Source: Baffinella frigidus
Lineage: Eukaryota > Cryptophyceae > Cryptomonadales > Baffinellaceae
Direction of reading: 5' to 3'
Assembly (NCBI GenBank): GCA_026770585.1
Contig: MU646603.1
Location: forward strand, 150,128 to 161,822
Length of the DNA stretch: 11,695 nucleotides
The notes under the pieces are model-generated. The model saw only the letters and a program-made list of their open reading frames with translations. It was not told the origin of the DNA and made no database searches. Made by a program: the position numbers and the translations under genes. Below, in pieces: positions 7,531 to 11,695 of this stretch. Each line of letters starts with the position of its first letter. Position 1 is the stretch's first letter.

Positions 7531-7923
7531 ACTTAGCAACCAGTGAATTGTTATGACCGCCACTTGACTACAGTAAGGGACCTTGCTAAATGCGACGACA
7601 GCCACCATGTACGCAGTCCCGCATGGGCTGTAGATGAGAGCATAGGGTTACAAACGCGATGTTGCTGCACTCTGGTGCTTCAGGTGGTTGGGATTACATG
7701 GTAGAGGCCATGTGGGTTTCCATCCGTCATAACGCATTTCTCTCTGTACTGTTCTGTATTGTACTGTACGGAGATGGGATGCGTGTGCATGCCGCTTGAA
7801 GCTCGCAGCAATCCGACCATTCCCCTCTCGCCGTCGAAAGGTCAAGATAAAATTTCCGTTTTAAAAGAGCCACGAACAAGACAAGGGGGTTTTCTAGACA
7901 GGTTATGAAAGGCTCTGAGTGAT

Positions 7924-8008
7924 CCGGAACAAACGGGAACCCGGAACGGGAACGGCGCAGGTCTGGGAACGGGAACGCGGGTCGGGCGTTCCTTGTGAAC
8001 GGGAACGT
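7924..8008 (+). repeat. GGGAAC-rich patch 1
   Basis: Within about 85 bp the motif GGGAAC or CGGAAC occurs about eight times, with paired copies such as GGAACGGGAACG and GGGAACGGGAACG. It is the first of three such places in the window. Confidence 0.7.
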
Positions 8009-8224
8009 TGATTTCGGGGGCGGTCGGATCCAGGACCGTGAACTTGCAAACGCTCATTCCTGAAACAGGTTTTCCCTCGCTCATGGTTGGGTACCTGCGC
8101 TGGCTGTGGGGTTGTGGTGAGCAGAGGGCGTTGGCAGCTGCCTTTGGGAGGGCAGGAGGGCAGGTGGGTGTGACGGAAGGTAGGTGTGGTTCTGCTGTTT
8201 CTGGGGTTGATCGCGGCAGCGAGA

Positions 8225-8243
8225 CCAGTGCCGCTTGCACTGG
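8225..8243. repeat. Short hairpin, 7-bp arms
   Basis: CCAGTGC and GCACTGG flank a five-base CGCTT loop. It lies just ahead of the direct repeat at 8251-8294. No function can be assigned. Confidence 0.5.
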
Positions 8244-8250
8244 GCCGCGT

Positions 8251-8294
8251 AGTACAAGCAGTGAGATACAGTAGCAGTACACGCAGTGAGATAC
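8251..8294 (+). repeat. 25-bp spaced direct repeat
   Basis: AGTACAAGCAGTGAGATAC (8251-8269) recurs at 8276-8294 with one change, separated by six bases. It is probably a slippage duplication. Confidence 0.75.
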
Positions 8295-8510
8295 GACCCA
8301 CTGACCACCTCCCCCACTCTTCTCCTCTCCCGCCGCCACCGCCGCCAGGGGATAGAGCGTTTTCCTTCCCTCATGTGGTTGGGTTTCTCGCGGTTCGGGG
8401 GTGCATGCTATTTTTCTCGCGGTGCATGCTTCGTCCGAGCATGGACGAATGATTGGCCGGCGCTGAATTTGGTCCTCGCGCCTTGCCCACAGGGCCCTGC
8501 AGGGACAGAC

Positions 8511-8566
8511 GTTTCCGCCGTTCCCGCAGGGAACGGGCACGGCTCTTCTGGCCGGGAACGGGAACG
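8511..8566 (+). repeat. GGGAAC-rich patch 2, with hairpin
   Basis: CCGTTCCC (8518-8525) and GGGAACGG (8529-8536) form an 8-bp inverted pair around GCA. Further GGGAACGGGAACGG copies follow at 8553-8566. A third, single copy on the opposite strand is at 8795-8804 (TTCCCGTTCC). The motif thus occurs in both orientations within 900 bp. Confidence 0.65.
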
Positions 8567-8874
8567 GCACCCTCCCAGATCAGTCGTTTCCGCGATCCCT
8601 GATCCGGAAAGATCTCCTGAAGAGAGGGGCATGCCGCCGTTCCTCGAACGGGCGCTGACAGATGTGCACTGGTACAGCTTCTACGTCTTCATGATGCGAA
8701 TGCAGGCAAATGCAGACCCCCATCTGACCGCAGGCTCGTGTTGAAATGTGATCAAAATGCACACAAATCGATGTGAGTCGCAACACAGATTTCATTCCCG
8801 TTCCTCTTGGTCGTAGGTGCTCCGTTGAGTGGGTTCCGTCAGACCTGGTGTTGACGCACACACGCCACAAGCAG

Positions 8875-9123
8875 TTTCCGTTATTCGCCTGGGGACTCGC
8901 CTTCTCGTGCGCCGGGGCCTACTTTGCCGCGCGATGCCGAAGCCTGCGCCGCATGGTCATCGCCATCGAGCGCCTCCCCAGGGTGTCCATCGGTTCCGCT
9001 GTGGAATATCTCTACAGGAGAGCGGCGGCCGGGGAGGTGAATCCCTCGGTGTGGGGCGTATTCAGTGGGGTGGTGGCGTGTGAGGGGAGCACTCTGGCAA
9101 CCGCGGCTGGAAGCGCGGCCGTG
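8875..9123 (+). CDS. Possible exon encoding a membrane-anchored segment (unidentified)
   Basis: The frame is open from 8773 to 9255 but has no ATG at its head. A plausible acceptor (CACAAGCAG) ends at 8874, so I place an exon start at 8875. The reading begins FPLFAWGLAFSCAGAYFAA, a likely transmembrane helix, followed by basic residues, then LPRVSIGSAVEYL and SVWGVFSGVVACEGSTL. Codons are rich in third-position G and C, as in PDX1. A short N-terminal helix, basic stretch, about 35 residues and then a hydrophobic G-V segment resembles, weakly, the start of membrane-anchored RING E3 ligases of the MUL1/SP1 type. No GIDE-like or RING continuation is visible downstream. It may be an exon of an incomplete gene, a remnant, or chance. 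The 3' limit is a guess. Confidence 0.25.
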
Positions 9124-9255
9124 GCGCTTCGAACGTCTGCTGGCAGAACCGGCGCTCCTGCCTCTTCGCAGTGGTGCGCCCCCGCCCATCTCCCGCGAAG
9201 CCAAGTGTCAGGCGTGATGGAAGCCAAAGGGTGGCGCCCTCCGCGTGGTAGCTAG

Positions 9256-9853
9256 CACTATGTTTCGTGGCAGCGCTCCGCACACTGTCGCCGGGTCGCA
9301 TCGCGACTGTTGCAGAGAGGAGCGGTGATTTCAGGGAGGGTGCTTTTGGCATCGATGCGGGCAGTGGCAGCGGAGGAAGTGAAGAGGGTGTGTGTAAATG
9401 CGCAGGTTTCGCGGGCTCTCAGCGCAGAGAAACGTGTTCACTCCACTCGTCGACCACTCCTGGGAGGTCTGTCGCCCCTCCCTGCCACCACGCCACCACG
9501 CCTGGGGGCCTGCAGCGTGCACTGGGATGCATGGTATCACCAGCAACAGGGGCACTTGCCCAACATGGGTACTGGCCTCTGCGCCACCTGCGCTGCCAGC
9601 GCGTACGCTTAGGAAGTGCCGAGAGGATGAGGGTGAGAACACGCTGCCACAGCCACGCATCTGCACCCACACTCAAAGTGCAGGGAAGACATCCTCTCGA
9701 AGCTCTCGGGACCATCTGAGGGCGTCGGGCGCCGTGACCCTTCAAGAGGGGTCACGCCAGAGGAGCCTTACCCCCCTGTCACGCTCTCACGCTCACACGG
9801 GGTCCCTTCCAGGTGCCCTTCCAGCTGTGCAGCTCTGTGAGGCAGGACGGGTC
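9256..9853. other. No gene recognised
   Basis: Several overlapping open frames of 90-160 codons exist on both strands, as expected in GC-rich DNA; none shows a domain I know. CGTGACCC (9733-9740) and GGGTCACG (9749-9756) form a small hairpin. The region runs directly into the telomere-like tract. Confidence 0.45.
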
Positions 9854-10405
9854 AACTCCCTAATCCCTAAACCCTGAACCCTAAACCCTAAACCCTAAAC
9901 CCCGAACCCTCAACCCTGAACCCTCAACCCTAAACCCTAAACCCTTAACCCTGAACCCCAAACCCTAAACCCTAAACCCTAAACCCCGAACCTTAAGCCC
10001 TACACAATATACCCTCAACTTTAAACCATAAACCATAAACCCTAAACACCAAACCCTAAACCCTAAACTCTGAACAATAAAGGCAACACCCTAAATCCTA
10101 AACCCTAAACCCTAAATCCCAAGACCTAAACCCTAAACCCTGACCCCTAAAACCTAAACCCTAAACCCCATACCCTAAATCCACCCTAAACCCTAAAACC
10201 CACACCCTAAACCCTAAACACTAAACCCTAAACCCTCCACCCTAAACCCTAAACCCTAAACCCTAATCCCTAAACTCTGAACCCTAAACCCTAAAACCTC
10301 AACCCTACACCCTTCACCCTACACCCTAAACCCTAAACCCTAAACCCTAAACCCCAGACCCTAAACCCTAAAACCTCAAACCCTCAACCCTAAACCCTTG
10401 ACCCT
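9854..10405 (-). repeat. Long telomere-like tract, CCCTAAA orientation
   Basis: About 550 bp of CCCTAAA with many variants (CCCTGAA, CCCCGAA, CCCTCAA, CCCATAC, CCTACAC). It is the longest such tract in the window. Perfect units are frequent but rarely more than four in a row, which suggests decay after the tract formed. It faces the same way as the tracts at 1-66 and 7402-7492. Confidence 0.93.
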
Positions 10406-10406
10406 T

Positions 10407-10890
10407 TCTTGGTGGGTGGCAGGCGGGGGGCAGGAAAGTGCGTCCAGGTGCTTCTCGGCGACCTCAGGTCTCCTCCCCCAATCTCATGTGCAAACTGTTG
10501 TAATTTTACACACTGAATTTCATCAAATGTTCCACACATTTGCTTTGCCATTACCAATAAAGATCGTTCGCAATAGTGAATTTCATTGCCGAAATGTTTT
10601 AAATTAAACAAAAATTGCCTATGAAATGGCGTCCAGCCCTCTCTGTCGCCACGGGGCTGCCCGTGATAGAGTGGGCGTGGGCTTGCAGTCCAGGACGGGA
10701 CGGCTGTTTCTCTCTTATGGATTGTCAACTGGGTGGTTCGAGGGGTGTCACCTATGTGGTGACTCCACATGCAATGGGGCCAGCCCCTCTCCTTTCTCCA
10801 CCCTCGCAACCAGAGGCCTCATCTCTCTCCCCCAGGATGCGTGTCCACTGCCTGTCAACGCGTGTGTACCCAGATGCGTGCTTGTTAGAA
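10407..10890. other. AT-richer island between telomere-like tracts; no secure gene
   Basis: Positions 10495-10620 are markedly AT-rich compared with the rest. They contain a direct repeat of TGAATTTCAT (10514, 10577), each followed within a few bases by AAATGTT, and an AATAAA hexamer at 10556-10561. The remainder is GC-rich. A minus-strand open frame (10809-10390, 139 codons) spans the island without recognisable motifs. The AATAAA could be a poly(A) signal or chance. Confidence 0.4.
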
Positions 10891-11052
10891 ATAGGGGTTG
10901 GGGTTTAGTAGTTAGTGGTTAGTGGTTAGGGTTTAGGGTTCAGGGTGCAGGGTGCAGGGTGCAGGGTGTTGGGTTTGGAGTTTCTGGTTTCAGAACAGGG
11001 ATTGGGTTTGAGGGTTTAAGCGTAGGGGGTGTAGGGTGTTGGTGGTGTAGGG
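10891..11052 (+). repeat. Degenerate telomere-like tract, TTTAGGG orientation
   Basis: TTTAGGG and variants (TTAGTGG, TTCAGGG, TGTTGGG), including TGCAGGG in three exact consecutive copies at 10946-10966. It has opposite polarity to the tract ending at 10405, so the 485-bp island between them is flanked by outward-facing telomere-like repeats. Confidence 0.82.
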
Positions 11053-11255
11053 GCGTCGTCGACAGTTGGCGCTCCAGGAAGAGATACGATACAAGGAATT
11101 CACACGAAAATAGGCTTCACAATATGTCCACCTCCAGCACGGGGGGGGGCGGGACTGTTGGCTTGGTGGCTGCCTGGACAGCCTGGCGCCTGTCTCGAAA
11201 GAGCTCTGGTGCCGCGCTGGTGCCTCTTCTGGGGCCGAGGAGGCCGAGGGGGGGT
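11053..11255. other. No gene recognised
   Basis: GC-rich sequence with a G-run near 11140. Open frames here continue into the purine tract and appear to be composition effects. Confidence 0.4.
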
Positions 11256-11341
11256 GGGAGAGAGACAGAGACAGAGAAAGAGAAAGAGACAGAGACAGAG
11301 ACAGAGACAGAGACGGAGGCAGCGAGAGAGACAGAGAGAGG
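11256..11341 (+). repeat. GAGACA purine-rich microsatellite
   Basis: An 86-bp tract of GAGACA and GAGAAA units in which C is the only pyrimidine. It ends in GAGAGAGACAGAGAGAG. Translated frames give only Arg/Gln/Glu runs or Leu/Cys/Ser runs, so coding is unlikely. Confidence 0.9.
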
Positions 11342-11608
11342 TGATGGCTCGGGGGCTGTGCGGCTGCGGGTGTGGGCGCTGAGTGTGCCTGAGCGGATGC
11401 GTCTCAGATGTGGATGGGGTTGATGCTGCTGAGTGTGGCTGGGGTGACGTCTGCAATTTTCTTGGGGGTCACGTGTGCAATCGTTTTGGAATGGTGGCTG
11501 AGATGAGGGTGGGGTGTGCAGCCGACTCGGGATGGTTCCGGCGCTGGACACGGCTGTGACCTTTGCCGACACTCGCGCTGGACCGGTCCGCCACCCCTCC
11601 CCGTCCCT
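11342..11608. other. No gene recognised
   Basis: G-rich on the plus strand, with recurrent GGATG/GGTTGATG and GTGGCTG motifs. No domain or splice-supported frame is visible. Confidence 0.4.
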
Positions 11609-11695
11609 CCCCCCCCCCCCCCCCCCCCCTCTCGAGCCTTAGCCCCCCCCCCCCCCCCCCCCTTGAGCCTTTTCACCCCCCCCCCCCCCCCCCCC
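11609..11695. repeat. Three poly-C runs separated by a GAGCCTT-containing spacer
   Basis: Runs of 21, 20 and at least 20 C (11609-11629, 11643-11662, 11676-11695) are separated by 13-base spacers, CTCGAGCCTTAG-like and TTGAGCCTTTTCA. It is a tandem repeat with a period of about 34 bp. The window ends inside the third run. The exact run lengths may be affected by sequencing or assembly. Confidence 0.85.

Larger units (their letters stand above)
7531..8874. other. No secure gene; GC-rich region with scattered repeats
   Basis: A long minus-strand open frame (8570-7842, 242 codons) is present. Its translation is low-complexity and Pro/Arg-rich with nothing I recognise, and part of it is GGGAAC repeat, so I do not call it a gene. 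Other open frames here are shorter and equally unconvincing. Small repeats are listed separately. Confidence 0.45.

Noticed and set aside
7842-8570. Minus-strand open frame of 242 codons
   Set aside because: Low-complexity, partly made of GGGAAC repeats (VPVP-type runs), with no known motif and no splice support; typical of GC-rich non-coding DNA.
11100-11572. Minus-strand frames rich in Leu/Cys or Ser/Val
   Set aside because: They are translations of the GAGACA microsatellite.
1-11695. CRISPR array, tRNA or rRNA genes
   Set aside because: No regularly spaced palindromic repeats with unique spacers, no cloverleaf with the usual T-loop motif, and no conserved rRNA segments were seen.

Overview
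This window is eukaryotic nuclear DNA, most likely from a GC-rich alga or related protist with plant-type telomeres. Two things support this: two genes with spliceosomal introns, and long tracts of degenerate TTTAGGG/CCCTAAA repeat. I cannot name the lineage from the sequence alone.

Layout. Positions 1-66 are a short CCCTAAA-type tract. Positions 67-1350 hold no convincing gene but are dense in repeats: three foldback elements of about 120-125 bp with shared termini plus one isolated terminus, a perfect 22-bp inverted repeat, a perfect 22-bp tandem repeat and a 12-bp-arm hairpin. Positions 1353-2604 carry a minus-strand, three-exon gene. Its product has an N-terminal membrane anchor, a coiled coil and a 16-triplet Gly-X-Y collagen-like tail. 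A 152-bp gap (2605-2756) separates it from the divergent plus-strand gene at 2757-5720. That gene has six exons and encodes PDX1, the synthase subunit of pyridoxal 5'-phosphate synthase (311 residues in my model). It is the only gene here identified with high confidence. Its five introns are all phase 0, and one is GC-AG.

Positions 5721-7000 hold 3' flank and a further foldback element. A G-strand telomere-like tract (7001-7398) then meets a C-strand tract (7402-7492) head to head, the arrangement expected of an end-to-end telomere join. From 7500 to 9850 I see no secure gene. One open stretch around 8875-9123 looks like a membrane-anchored exon, and GGGAAC-rich patches and small repeats are scattered about. 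A long CCCTAAA-type tract (9854-10405), an AT-richer island (10407-10890) and a TTTAGGG-type tract (10891-11052) follow. The window ends in a GAGACA purine tract and three poly-C runs.

The telomere-like tracts run C...G, C...(C)...G. The window can therefore be read as two consecutive blocks, each with telomere-like repeats pointing outward at both ends, joined at about 7400. The PDX1/collagen-like gene pair lies inside the first block. The two genes share an upstream region, but nothing shows that they share a pathway. PDX1 needs a PDX2 glutaminase partner, which is not in this window.
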